Shown here: positions 8,482 through 16,309 of the stretch, piece after piece
How the letters are laid out: every line of letters starts with the position of its first letter
How positions within the stretch are numbered: the first letter of the stretch is position 1
Source: Candidatus Tumulicola sp.
Lineage (GTDB): Bacteria; Vulcanimicrobiota; Vulcanimicrobiia; Eremiobacterales; Eremiobacteraceae
Assembly: GCA_035601835.1 (NCBI GenBank)
Contig: DATNNM010000008.1
Location: 1-64,000 of the forward strand
Reading direction: 5' to 3'
DNA: 64,000 bases
Notes under the pieces: generated by a model
The model's database searches: none
Told to the model about the DNA's origin: nothing
Seen by the model: the letters and a program-made list of their open reading frames with translations, nothing else
Program-made: the position numbers and the translations under genes

Positions 8482-9117
8482 ATGGTACGATACCATATGG
8501 AAGAACCGCAATCTGGGGTTCCGCACGTGAGCAAGAAAGTGAAGACGGAGAGCAAGGCGACCCCGAGGCCCCCAAACGCGGCCCAGCCTCCGGCGGCCGG
8601 ACTTCCGCCTGCCCGCAGCGAGCTGAACGCCCGCCTTTGCGGGCGTTGTTTTGCTCGTAACAGCTCGGGCGAGACCTACTGCAAGGTCTGCGGCGAACCG
8701 CTGCCTGACCAGCCGGCCAACCTCGAGGGTGCGGTCACGCGGCGGTCCGCGTCTCCAACCGTGCGAGCGACGCTCACCATCCACGTCGACTATGGCGATG
8801 GGGCCGAGTACGAGATCCCGCTCGACAAAGATGTGGCGCTCGTCGGCAGAGCCTCCGTGTCGGACAACGTCAGCCCGGACATCGACCTGGCCCCATTCGA
8901 TCTTGGCAATTACGTATCGAGGCGCCACGCCTTCATCGTGCGCCGCCACGGAAGTTTCCTTATCGAAGACTTGGACAGCGCGAACGGCACGGCGCTCAAC
9001 GGCGCTCAACGCCTCGTGCCGCACACCCCGACCGCGCTCAAAAACGGCGACAAGATCACCTTCGGCAACACCAAGGTGGCGTTCACAACGGAGAGTGTCC
9101 CGCCGACCGGGTCGTGA
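8482..9117 (+). CDS. Zinc-ribbon plus FHA-domain protein
   Basis: 211 residues from ATG 8482, with AAGGA ten bases upstream (the frame is open to GTG 8416). It has a Pro-rich N-terminal region, a four-Cys zinc ribbon (CGRC...CKVC, about residues 49-70) and then a forkhead-associated domain (about 100-200). The FHA landmarks are VGRASVSDN, YVSRRHAFI and DLDSANGTALNG. FHA domains bind phosphothreonine peptides, so the protein probably reads Ser/Thr kinase signals. No kinase lies nearby. It precedes the BldC/WhiG regulators on the same strand. Confidence 0.82.
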   Translation: MVRYHMEEPQSGVPHVSKKVKTESKATPRPPNAAQPPAAGLPPARSELNARLCGRCFARNSSGETYCKVCGEPLPDQPANLEGAVTRRSASPTVRATLTIHVDYGDGAEYEIPLDKDVALVGRASVSDNVSPDIDLAPFDLGNYVSRRHAFIVRRHGSFLIEDLDSANGTALNGAQRLVPHTPTALKNGDKITFGNTKVAFTTESVPPTGS

Positions 9118-9210
9118 AAAAGCATAAAATCGGTTAGTTCAAAAAAAGGGATAAAACCGGAAAAAGGGAACAAAGCGTGCCCTCGCTCGTGAGCCGCGAA
9201 TTCGTAGGTA

Positions 9211-9519
9211 ATGCGGCCCGAGTGTGCGTCTGTGTCAACCCCGGATGTATTGCCGGACTTCTCAAAGGCGCGGAGCATGCGTAACGGACAGCGCAGAGCA
9301 GACCGAAGAAAAGACCGGAGCAGCGATTGGATGACCTCCGGTGAAGTTGCGCGTGAGCTGAACATGACCGACGCGGCTATCCGGCGCTGGGCACGCGAAG
9401 GCTTGGTCGACGCCGTCAAGACCCCGGGCGGGCAGTATCGTTTCCGCCGTGAAGCGCTCCACAAAATGCTCGAAAGCACGCGCACTAACGGCGTGCCCAC
9501 CGCGGGTAGACGCTCGTGA
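9211..9519 (+). CDS. BldC-like MerR-type DNA-binding protein
   Basis: Up to 102 residues. The C-terminal 62 form a winged helix-turn-helix: MTSGEVARELNMTDAAIRRW, then GLVDAVKTPGGQYRFRREALHKML. This matches BldC/excisionase-type small MerR proteins that bind DNA cooperatively without an effector domain. The start is uncertain: ATG 9211, ATG 9277 or ATG 9331 are in frame, none with a strong ribosome site. Its TGA overlaps the GTG of the sigma-factor gene, so the two are coupled. Confidence 0.75.
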   Translation: MRPECASVSTPDVLPDFSKARSMRNGQRRADRRKDRSSDWMTSGEVARELNMTDAAIRRWAREGLVDAVKTPGGQYRFRREALHKMLESTRTNGVPTAGRRS

Positions 9520-10358
9520 TCTCAAGGATGCGCTCCCAGGGTCGCTACTCGATCGCCGGTCAGAGCCTCTCGCGCGAAGAGATCATCCACAAATTCCTCC
9601 CGCTCGTGAAGTACGTCGCCGGCAAGATCTCGGTCAGTCTTCCCGCACACGTCGATATCAACGATCTCATCAACGAGGGCATCCTCGGACTCATCGATGC
9701 GATCGGCAAATACGACGACTCGCGCGGCGTCAAGTTCGAGACCTACGCGACGACACGGGTCAGCGGCGCCATCTTAGACGCGCTGCGCGCGATGGACTGG
9801 GTGCCGCGTGCGGTGCGCCAGAAGGCTCGCGAACTCGAACGCGTTTTCACCGACCTCGAACATAAGCTTGGCCACGCCCCGGCGGATCATGAAGTCGCGC
9901 GGGCGATGGGCATCACGCGCGACGAGTACCACGCGCTTTTGATGAAGATCCGCGGCAGCTCGATCCTCTCGCTCGAAGAATTCTTGCCCAACGATAAGGG
10001 TCACGACGTCGCGCTCCTCGATACACTGCGCGACAGCGGCCCGGAGGTGACCTTCAGCGTTGAATCCGCCGAGCTCAAGATGTCGCTGGCGGGCGCCGTC
10101 GAGGCGCTCCCGCCGCAAGAGCGGACGGTCATCTCGCTGTACTATTTCGAAGGCCTGACGCTCAAGGACATCAAGAGCGTCTTGAACGTTTCGGAGTCAC
10201 GCGTCTCGCAGATCCACGCGCAGGCCGTCATCCGGCTGCGCGCCAAGCTGAAAGCCATCCACGTGGACCTCGGCTACCGCGAGGGCGACCCCTCCGTGCG
10301 TCAGAAGTACGTGCGCAAGAAACCGCAAATAGAACCGCAGCAGGCAGCCAACCAATAA
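9516..10358 (+). CDS. whiG: RNA polymerase sigma factor, WhiG/FliA (sigma-28) family
   Basis: 280 residues from GTG 9516 (ATG 9528 is an alternative). Region 2 is HKFLPLVKYVAGKISVSLP...DLINEGILGLIDAI...KFETYATTRVSGAILDALR. Region 3 is DWVPRAVRQKARELERVFTDLE, and region 4 is LPPQERTVISLYYFEGLTLKDI...SESRVSQIHAQAV. WPRAVRQ-like region 3 sequences distinguish the FliA/WhiG group, which directs flagellar genes or Streptomyces sporulation genes. Paired with a BldC-like gene. A Lys/Gln-rich C-terminal tail (about 250-280) is extra. Confidence 0.88.
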   Translation: MISRMRSQGRYSIAGQSLSREEIIHKFLPLVKYVAGKISVSLPAHVDINDLINEGILGLIDAIGKYDDSRGVKFETYATTRVSGAILDALRAMDWVPRAVRQKARELERVFTDLEHKLGHAPADHEVARAMGITRDEYHALLMKIRGSSILSLEEFLPNDKGHDVALLDTLRDSGPEVTFSVESAELKMSLAGAVEALPPQERTVISLYYFEGLTLKDIKSVLNVSESRVSQIHAQAVIRLRAKLKAIHVDLGYREGDPSVRQKYVRKKPQIEPQQAANQ

Positions 10359-10426
10359 GAGAAGCGGCGAGCCTCAGCCGGTTATCCACAAGTAGCGTCC
10401 CTTCGCCCGGTCGAACCACTGTAAGC

Positions 10427-11332
10427 GTGCAGTGGCTTTCTTCGTTTCGCGACGGGCTCGCCAAGACGCGGAACGACCTGGCCGGGCACTGGAACGCGCT
10501 GCTCGGCCGGCAAATGGTCGACGAAGCGTTCTGGGAGGAGTTCGAGGAGACGCTCATCTCCGCCGATTTCGGGGTGGCGACGACCGAAAAGATCGCCCGC
10601 GACCTCAAGGCCGCCGCCGCGCAGCAGAATCTCCAAACGGCCAAGGACGTTATACGGGTGTTCCGGGACGACGTGGCCGTCTACCTTAAGCACCCGGCCC
10701 TAACGCCTGCCGCAATCACAGCGAAGCCGCACGTGGTGCTGGTCGTGGGCGTCAACGGCTCCGGCAAGACGACCACTATCGGCAAGCTGGCAAGCGCGCA
10801 GCGCCACAAGGGCCGCCGCGCGCTGCTGATCTCAGCCGATACCTTCCGCGCCGCCGCCGGGTCCCAGCTCGAGGTCTGGGCCGACCGTGCCGGTGCTGAC
10901 ATCGTGCGCCACAAGGAGGGTGCCGACCCAGCCGCAGTCGTCTTCGATGGCTTGGCGGCAGCCAAAGCGCGCGGCGCTGACGTGGTCTACATCGACACCG
11001 CGGGCAGGCTGCAAACCAAGCACAACCTAATGGAAGAGTTGAAGAAGATCAGGCGCATCGTCGCGCGCGAAGTCGAGGGCGCCCCACACGAGACCCTGCT
11101 GGTGCTGGACGCGACCACAGGACAGAACGCGCTCTCCCAAGCCAAGCTGTTCCACGAGGCGGCGGAAGTGACGGGCATCGTGCTCACGAAACTAGACGGG
11201 ACGGCAAAGGGCGGTATAATCGTAGCGATCATGGACCAAGTCGACCTGCCGGTCCAGTACGTGGGCTTTGGCGAGAAGGTAGACCAGTTGCAGGCATTCG
11301 ACCCCGCCGCATACGTGAACGCGTTATTTTGA
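10427..11332 (+). CDS. ftsY: Signal recognition particle receptor FtsY
   Basis: 301 residues, GTG start. It has the N-domain four-helix bundle (1-90) and G domain with P-loop [10 protein letters not shown] (108-117), [37 protein letters not shown] and the closing [17 protein letters not shown]. It docks SRP-bound ribosomes at the membrane. The acidic A domain is missing, as in many non-enteric FtsY proteins. The recA reading frame is open from within its last codon, suggesting co-transcription. Confidence 0.95.
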   Translation: MQWLSSFRDGLAKTRNDLAGHWNALLGRQMVDEAFWEEFEETLISADFGVATTEKIARDLKAAAAQQNLQTAKDVIRVFRDDVAVYLKHPALTPAAITAKPHVVLVVGVNGSGKTTTIGKLASAQRHKGRRALLISADTFRAAAGSQLEVWADRAGADIVRHKEGADPAAVVFDGLAAAKARGADVVYIDTAGRLQTKHNLMEELKKIRRIVAREVEGAPHETLLVLDATTGQNALSQAKLFHEAAEVTGIVLTKLDGTAKGGIIVAIMDQVDLPVQYVGFGEKVDQLQAFDPAAYVNALF

Positions 11333-11346
11333 ATAAGGAGAAACCG

Positions 11347-12384
11347 GTGTCCGAAAAAGACAAAGCCCTGGAAAATGCGCTCGCGCAGATCGAGCGCCAG
11401 TTCGGCAAGGGCTCCATCATGAAACTGGGCGAGGCCGCCGCCAACATGCAGATCGAGGTGCTTTCCACCGGATCGATCGCGTTGGACCTGGCGCTCGGCG
11501 TCGGCGGCTTGCCGCGCGGCCGGGTGGTCGAGATCTACGGGCCCGAATCCTCGGGCAAGACCACGCTGACGCTGCACTGCATCGCGGAGGCGCAAAAGGC
11601 CGGCGGCGTGGCGGCGTTCATCGACGTCGAGCACGCATTGGATCCCGCCTACGCGCGCAACCTCGGCGTCGACCTCGACAACCTGCTCGTGTCGCAGCCG
11701 GACACCGGCGAGCAGGCGCTCGACATCGCGGAGATGTTGGTGCGCTCCAACGCCGTGGACATCGTCGTGGTGGATTCGGTCGCTGCGCTCGTGCCCAAAG
11801 CTGAGATCGAAGGCGACATGGGCGATTCGCACATGGGCCTGCAAGCGCGCCTGATGTCGCAAGCGCTGCGCAAACTCACCGCCGCGATCTCCAAGTCGCG
11901 CACCACGATGGTGTTCATCAACCAGATCCGCGAGAAGATCGGCGTGATGTTCGGCAATCCGGAGACGACCACCGGCGGCCGGGCTTTGAAGTTCTATTCC
12001 TCCGTGCGGCTGGACATCCGCAAGCTGGAGAGCATCAAGATCGGCACGGATGTCGTCGGTTCGCGCACGCGCGTGAAGGTCGTCAAGAACAAAGTCGCGC
12101 CGCCGTTCAAGGTGGCGGAGTTCGACATCACCTACGGCAAGGGGATCAGCCGCACGGGTTCGCTCATCGACGTCGGGCTCGAGCAGAACATCATCGGCAA
12201 GACCGGGTCGTGGTACACGTACGGAGATCAGCGCATCGGCCAAGGCCGCGAGAACGCCAAGGCATACCTCGAAGAGCATCCGGAGACTGCGGCCGAGCTC
12301 GAGGCGAAGATCCGGGCGCTGGTGACCAAGAGCATCGCCCCCGTCGACAACAGCCCCACCCGATTCGCCGCAGTCAACGAATAA
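11347..12384 (+). CDS. recA: Recombinase RecA
   Basis: 345 residues from GTG 11347, chosen because AAGGAGA lies seven bases upstream; the frame is open to TTG 11329. Walker A GPESSGKT is at 65-72. Family motifs include [20 protein letters not shown], the [18 protein letters not shown] region with L1, and loop L2 at [17 protein letters not shown]. RecA polymerises on single-stranded DNA for repair and triggers LexA cleavage, which links it to the LexA-box mutasome operon at 57.6 kb. No clear LexA box precedes it here. Confidence 0.97.
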   Translation: MSEKDKALENALAQIERQFGKGSIMKLGEAAANMQIEVLSTGSIALDLALGVGGLPRGRVVEIYGPESSGKTTLTLHCIAEAQKAGGVAAFIDVEHALDPAYARNLGVDLDNLLVSQPDTGEQALDIAEMLVRSNAVDIVVVDSVAALVPKAEIEGDMGDSHMGLQARLMSQALRKLTAAISKSRTTMVFINQIREKIGVMFGNPETTTGGRALKFYSSVRLDIRKLESIKIGTDVVGSRTRVKVVKNKVAPPFKVAEFDITYGKGISRTGSLIDVGLEQNIIGKTGSWYTYGDQRIGQGRENAKAYLEEHPETAAELEAKIRALVTKSIAPVDNSPTRFAAVNE

Positions 12385-12385
12385 C

Positions 12386-12901
12386 ATGACCAGTGGAGCA
12401 GGCTCTTTAGAGCCTGCTGCTTCCCCCAAGAGCTCAGCGCTTGCCGCGGCGCTGCGCCTCCTGTCGGGTAGGCGCCTTACCAAATCTCAATTGGCGCAGA
12501 AGCTGCGCGATCGCGGGTTTGAGCCTGGCGGCATTCAGAACGCGGTTGACGAGTGCGAGCGGCAGCGCTACCTCGACGACCGCACCTACGCCCAACTCTT
12601 CGTGAAGAGCCTGCTCGACCGCAAAGCGGTCGGCCGCATGCGCCTGCTGCACGACTTGCTGCGCCACGGCATCGACGGCGATCTCGCGCGCGAAGTGCTG
12701 GACGAATTCCCGGACGAGGATGACTCACGCATCGAGCGCGCGTTGGCGAAATTGGAGACGCTGCGGCCCGAAGACGGTTACGAACAGCTTGGGCGCAGGC
12801 TCGAACGCCTCGGATTCACCGCTCCGGAGATCGCCAAAGCGCTGCGCCGAAGGGCGAAGGAGCGCGGCGCATTCCCCGTCCGCTTCGAAGCGCTCGAGTG
12901 A
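12386..12901 (+). CDS. recX: Regulatory protein RecX
   Basis: 171 residues, starting one base after recA. The three-helix tandem RecX repeats are visible: ALRLLSGRRLTKSQLAQKLRDRGF, ERQRYLDDRTYAQLFVKSLLDRK and a third around YEQLGRRLERLGFTAPEIAKALRRR. RecX modulates RecA filament growth. Its stop overlaps the next start as TGATG. Confidence 0.88.
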   Translation: MTSGAGSLEPAASPKSSALAAALRLLSGRRLTKSQLAQKLRDRGFEPGGIQNAVDECERQRYLDDRTYAQLFVKSLLDRKAVGRMRLLHDLLRHGIDGDLAREVLDEFPDEDDSRIERALAKLETLRPEDGYEQLGRRLERLGFTAPEIAKALRRRAKERGAFPVRFEALE

Positions 12902-13668
12902 TGACCCATAGCGACCTCGGCGGCGGGTTCGTGAGCGAGCCGCGCGAAAGCGGCGACACGGTTATCCTGGCGGGCGCGCTCGCCGGCGCGGGTGCGCTGG
13001 GCTTGGCGAGCCCCGTGAGCATTGACGCGCGACTGGACGCAGATGCGCGCGCGTGGCTGGACGAAGTCGGCTTCCGTTCCAAACGGCTGTGTTCGCTTAG
13101 CCAGCAGCACGGCGCGGAGATCGTGTCCGCCTCGTTGCTCGAACGCAAAAGATCTCCGGACGCGGACGGCATCTGGACGGACTCGAGCAGCGATCTGCTC
13201 GCCATCAGAACCGCCGACTGCGCCGCCATGTGGATCGTCGATCCGCGCAATCACCGGCTGTGCATGCTGCACGCAGGCTGGCGCGGCGCCGCTGCCGGCA
13301 TCGTGCCCGCGGGGGTGCGCGAGCTCGCCGGCGCCGGCGGCGACCCACGCGAGTTCATCGCGGCGGTCGGGCCGCATCTGCGCCCGTGCTGCTTCGAAGT
13401 CGGGCCCGAAGTCGCCATCTCGTTTCAGCAAATTGAAGGCGCGATTCTCCCCGCCAAGGAGTTGCTGGCACCGCGCATGCGCTCCGACAGCGTCGCGCTC
13501 GACTTTTCCGCCGTGCTCAACGATGCGTTCGGGCGCTGCGGCGTGCCTGCGGAGTCGGTCCACATCGCAACCGCGTGCACGCGCTGTCACCCGGACCTGT
13601 TCCACTCGTACCGGCGCAACGGCGCGGGCGGACCGTTGATGATCTCCGTAGGGGTGTTGACCTCGTGA
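12901..13668 (+). CDS. pgeF: YfiH/PgeF-type copper oxidoreductase-like protein (peptidoglycan editing factor)
   Basis: 255 residues from ATG 12901 (in-frame GTG 12898 just before). Family signatures: SLSQQHGAEIV, the metal-site motifs RTADCAAMW and LHAGWRGAAAGI, GPHLRPCCFEVG near the centre, and CTRCHPDLFHSYRR at the end. The family acts on mis-incorporated residues in peptidoglycan precursors and was earlier annotated as polyphenol oxidase. It is coupled to recX upstream and to the response regulator downstream (GTGA overlap). Confidence 0.85.
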   Translation: MTHSDLGGGFVSEPRESGDTVILAGALAGAGALGLASPVSIDARLDADARAWLDEVGFRSKRLCSLSQQHGAEIVSASLLERKRSPDADGIWTDSSSDLLAIRTADCAAMWIVDPRNHRLCMLHAGWRGAAAGIVPAGVRELAGAGGDPREFIAAVGPHLRPCCFEVGPEVAISFQQIEGAILPAKELLAPRMRSDSVALDFSAVLNDAFGRCGVPAESVHIATACTRCHPDLFHSYRRNGAGGPLMISVGVLTS

Positions 13669-14381
13669 GGCCGGCCGCCGGCGAGGTCGCAAGCCGCCGT
13701 TGCGCGCTCGTCGTGGACGACGAGCCGAACATCGCCGCGCTGCTGAGGGAAACGCTGGAAGGCGAGGGCTTTGAAGTGATCGTCGCGCCCGACGGCATGG
13801 CGGCGCTGCGCCGCGCTCGGGAGCATACCCCCGACCTTGTGATCCTCGACATCGGATTGCCCGGCCTCGATGGTTTCGAGGTATGCCGCGCGCTGCGGAA
13901 AGAATCGGCGGCCCCGATCCTCGTCGTTTCCGCGCGGGGCTCCGAGGTCGACCGTGTCGTCGGCTTGGAGTTAGGCGCGGATGATTATGTCGTCAAACCG
14001 TTTTCCCCAAGGGAGTTGGCGGCGCGCGTTCGCGCCGTCATGCGGCGCAGCGGTCAGCCGCCGGTCCCGGCCGGCAAGAGACGCATCGTCGGCGATCTTG
14101 CGATCGACGCCGAACGGCGCGAAGTGAACGTGGGCGGGAAGCCGGTTTCGCTCAAGCCGCGCGAATTCGATCTGCTGTGGCTTCTCGCGCGTAACGAAGG
14201 CCGGGTGTTCACGCGCGACCAGTTGATCGAAGCGGTGTGGGGCTTCGATTTCGAAGGCGATCCGCGCACCGTCGACGTTCACGTGCGCCGCCTGCGCCGG
14301 GCGCTCGACGACAACGTGGACGCGCCTCGTTACCTTCACACCGTTCACGGTCTTGGCTATAAGCTCACGACACCGCACTGA
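13665..14381 (+). CDS. Two-component response regulator, OmpR/PhoB family
   Basis: 238 residues from GTG 13665, which overlaps the pgeF TGA; the open frame upstream is not conserved. The receiver domain contains VVDDEPN (acidic pocket), LVILDIGLPGLDG (phospho-acceptor Asp in LDI) and the conserved Lys in DDYVVKPFSPREL. The winged-helix output domain runs from about residue 140 (LKPREFDLLWLLARNEGRVFTRDQL...VDVHVRRLRRAL). It likely pairs with the histidine kinase immediately downstream, whose frame overlaps its 3' end. Confidence 0.93.
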   Translation: MRPAAGEVASRRCALVVDDEPNIAALLRETLEGEGFEVIVAPDGMAALRRAREHTPDLVILDIGLPGLDGFEVCRALRKESAAPILVVSARGSEVDRVVGLELGADDYVVKPFSPRELAARVRAVMRRSGQPPVPAGKRRIVGDLAIDAERREVNVGGKPVSLKPREFDLLWLLARNEGRVFTRDQLIEAVWGFDFEGDPRTVDVHVRRLRRALDDNVDAPRYLHTVHGLGYKLTTPH

Positions 14382-15531
14382 ACGGCGCGCGGAGGGCGCG
14401 CGCATCGCTGAGCTTGGCGCTCTGAGCACGCCGCTCGTCGCGCTCGCAAAGGCGCGTTTAGCGGCGCCGTTGCTCTACTTGGAACTGACCGGGCTCGATA
14501 GCGTGCCTGTGCGGAGCCGGCGCGCGACCCGGGAAGCCTGCCTGCGCGCGGTCGCGTCGGCGTTGCGCTCCGCGGCCGGCAGCGTGTTGCGTAAGAACGA
14601 CGTCGTCGCTGCCGGGCCAGGCGCGCAGTGGTTCGTCGCGCTGCTGGTGGATCGAGCGGTGTCTGCGCCGGCCAAGCGCGAGATCGACGAATCGGAAGTG
14701 GGCGCGATCGCGCAGCGGCTGCGGGTCCTATCCGCCGGCGCTTTGCAAGCGTTGCATCGCTCGGGCGATCTGTCCGCCAAGATCGGCGTTCGATGCGGCT
14801 GGACGGTTCTGGATCCGGTCGACGTGCAAAGGCCGTTGGCAGATCTGCGTCAAGCCGTGCGCGGCGCGAGCGTCGTCGCGCGCCTCGAGGCGCAGCGCGC
14901 TACCGTTCTGGCGGCAGTGACGCACGAGCTGCGCACACCGCTGACGTCGATCGTCGGCTATGTCGAACGGCTTGGTGGCTCGAAGGTGACGGTCGAGCAA
15001 CGCGATCGATTCTGCGCCATCATCGCCTCCGAGGCTCGCAGGCTGCACCGTCTCGTGGACGGGTTGATCGACCTCGGGGCGTGGACCGCCGGTAAGATCT
15101 CGCTGCGCCGCGAGCGGGTCTCGTTGCGCGAACTCGTGGCGGGTGCGTGGGAGGCGGTGGCGCCCATCGCCGCACCCCGGGGCGTGAGCATGACGCTTTC
15201 GGGCGAGGCCGATGCCGAGGCAGACCCCGAGCGGATGCTCCAGGTGCTGATCAACGTTTTGGAAAACGCGGCGCGCCACGCTCCGCCGAGCAGCGTCGTG
15301 ACTGCGCAGGTCAGCGCCCCTGGCGGCCGCCGCGTTGTGATCATCGCCGACAAAGGCGGAGGCTTCGAGCCGCGCGTGCGGCGCACGTTCGGCTTGCCCT
15401 ACGTGCGCGGCACGAACGGCCGCACCGGACTGGGGCTCGCGATCTCGCGCTTGCTGGTGGAGGCGCACGGCGGCAAGATGAAGGTCGGGGGCGGAACGAA
15501 AGGTGGACGCGTGACGATCGAATTACCATGA
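14353..15531 (+). CDS. Cytosolic sensor histidine kinase with degenerate GGDEF-like input domain
   Basis: 392 residues from TTG 14353; the start is uncertain, as few in-frame alternatives exist. No membrane segment is seen. The C-terminal half is a standard kinase: H-box THELRTPLTSIVGY (about 194-207), N-box NVLENAARHAP, and G boxes DKGGGFEP and GRTGLGLAISRLL. The N-terminal half (about 30-165) follows the outline of a diguanylate cyclase, with LRKNDVVAAGPGAQWFVALL where R..D...R.GGDEF.vLL is expected. The catalytic residues are lost. Coupled to the regulator before it and overlapping the next gene as ATGA. Confidence 0.8.
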   Translation: MAISSRHRTERRAEGARIAELGALSTPLVALAKARLAAPLLYLELTGLDSVPVRSRRATREACLRAVASALRSAAGSVLRKNDVVAAGPGAQWFVALLVDRAVSAPAKREIDESEVGAIAQRLRVLSAGALQALHRSGDLSAKIGVRCGWTVLDPVDVQRPLADLRQAVRGASVVARLEAQRATVLAAVTHELRTPLTSIVGYVERLGGSKVTVEQRDRFCAIIASEARRLHRLVDGLIDLGAWTAGKISLRRERVSLRELVAGAWEAVAPIAAPRGVSMTLSGEADAEADPERMLQVLINVLENAARHAPPSSVVTAQVSAPGGRRVVIIADKGGGFEPRVRRTFGLPYVRGTNGRTGLGLAISRLLVEAHGGKMKVGGGTKGGRVTIELP

Positions 15532-16220
15532 GACAGGTCATCGCCATCGGCGGGGGCGGGGTCACGGCAGAACCGTACAACCCGCTGCTCGACCGCTACA
15601 TCATCGAACAGGCCGGCAAGGACCGGCCGAAAGTCTGCTGGCTGCCCACTGCGAGCGGTGACGGCATCGTGGGGATCGCCGCATTCCTCTCGGCATACAC
15701 CGCGCTGCCGTGCCAGCCGTCCGTCCTCTCGTTGTTCCGGCAAACGATTCCAGATGCCGGCGCGCATCTGCTGGCCCAGGACGTCATCTTGGTGGGCGGC
15801 GGCAACACTCGCAACATGCTGACCCTTTGGCGGCTCTGGGGAATCGACACGGTCCTCAAAGAGGGATACGACCGCGGCATCCTGCTGTGCGGGGTGAGCG
15901 CGGGGTCGATCTGCTGGTTTGAGGAGGGCGTCACCGACTCGTGGGCGGGCGAGCTACGGCCGATTGCAGGGTTGGGTTTTCTTAAGGGCAGCAACTGCCC
16001 GCATTACGATGTCGAGCCGGGCCGGCGGCCGACCTATCAACGCCTCGTCGGCAGCGGAAGCATGCGGCCGGGCTATGCCGCGGACGACGGCGTGGCGTTG
16101 CACTATCGCGACGACGTCCTTTACGCGATCGTCAGCGCCAAAGCCGACGCGAAGGCATATCGGCTCGAAACAGGTGACGCCGGTGTTTCTGAGACTGTGA
16201 TGAAACCCACGTATCTTTAG
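15528..16220 (+). CDS. Peptidase E-like (S51) protein
   Basis: 230 residues from ATG 15528, overlapping the kinase stop. It has the S51 (peptidase E/cyanophycinase) layout: an N-terminal IGGGGVTAEPYNPLLDRYI, the central ILVGGGNTRNMLTLWRLWG, and the nucleophile elbow GVSAGSICWFEEG with Ser in GxSAGS. This is followed by KGSNCPHYDVEPGRR, containing the probable catalytic His. These enzymes cleave Asp-X dipeptides or related bonds. The role in the two-component operon is not evident. Confidence 0.8.
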   Translation: MRQVIAIGGGGVTAEPYNPLLDRYIIEQAGKDRPKVCWLPTASGDGIVGIAAFLSAYTALPCQPSVLSLFRQTIPDAGAHLLAQDVILVGGGNTRNMLTLWRLWGIDTVLKEGYDRGILLCGVSAGSICWFEEGVTDSWAGELRPIAGLGFLKGSNCPHYDVEPGRRPTYQRLVGSGSMRPGYAADDGVALHYRDDVLYAIVSAKADAKAYRLETGDAGVSETVMKPTYL

Positions 16221-16226
16221 CGAGCG

Positions 16227-16257
16227 TTGCTCGACGCATGAATATCACGGATATAAT
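16227..16257 (+). promoter_or_regulatory. Putative promoter of the GH125 gene
   Basis: TATAAT at 16252-16257 is a perfect -10 element. TTGCTC at 16227-16232 is a possible -35 at a 19-base spacing, longer than ideal. It lies just after the peptidase E gene, giving a leader of about 45 bases to the GH125 ribosome site. Confidence 0.5.
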
Positions 16258-16309
16258 GAGAGGAGCCGGAAAAAAGTGCCGATAATAGGAGCGAGGGAGG
16301 GCACGAACC

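Noticed and set aside
10382-10390. TTATCCACA, a perfect DnaA box
   Set aside because: Single copy just before ftsY with no AT-rich region, no cluster and no dnaA/dnaN nearby; not an origin on this evidence.
10410-10423. CGAACCACTGTAAG as a LexA box for ftsY-recA
   Set aside because: Only the left half matches; the right half GTAAG differs from GTTCG, and the site is far from recA.
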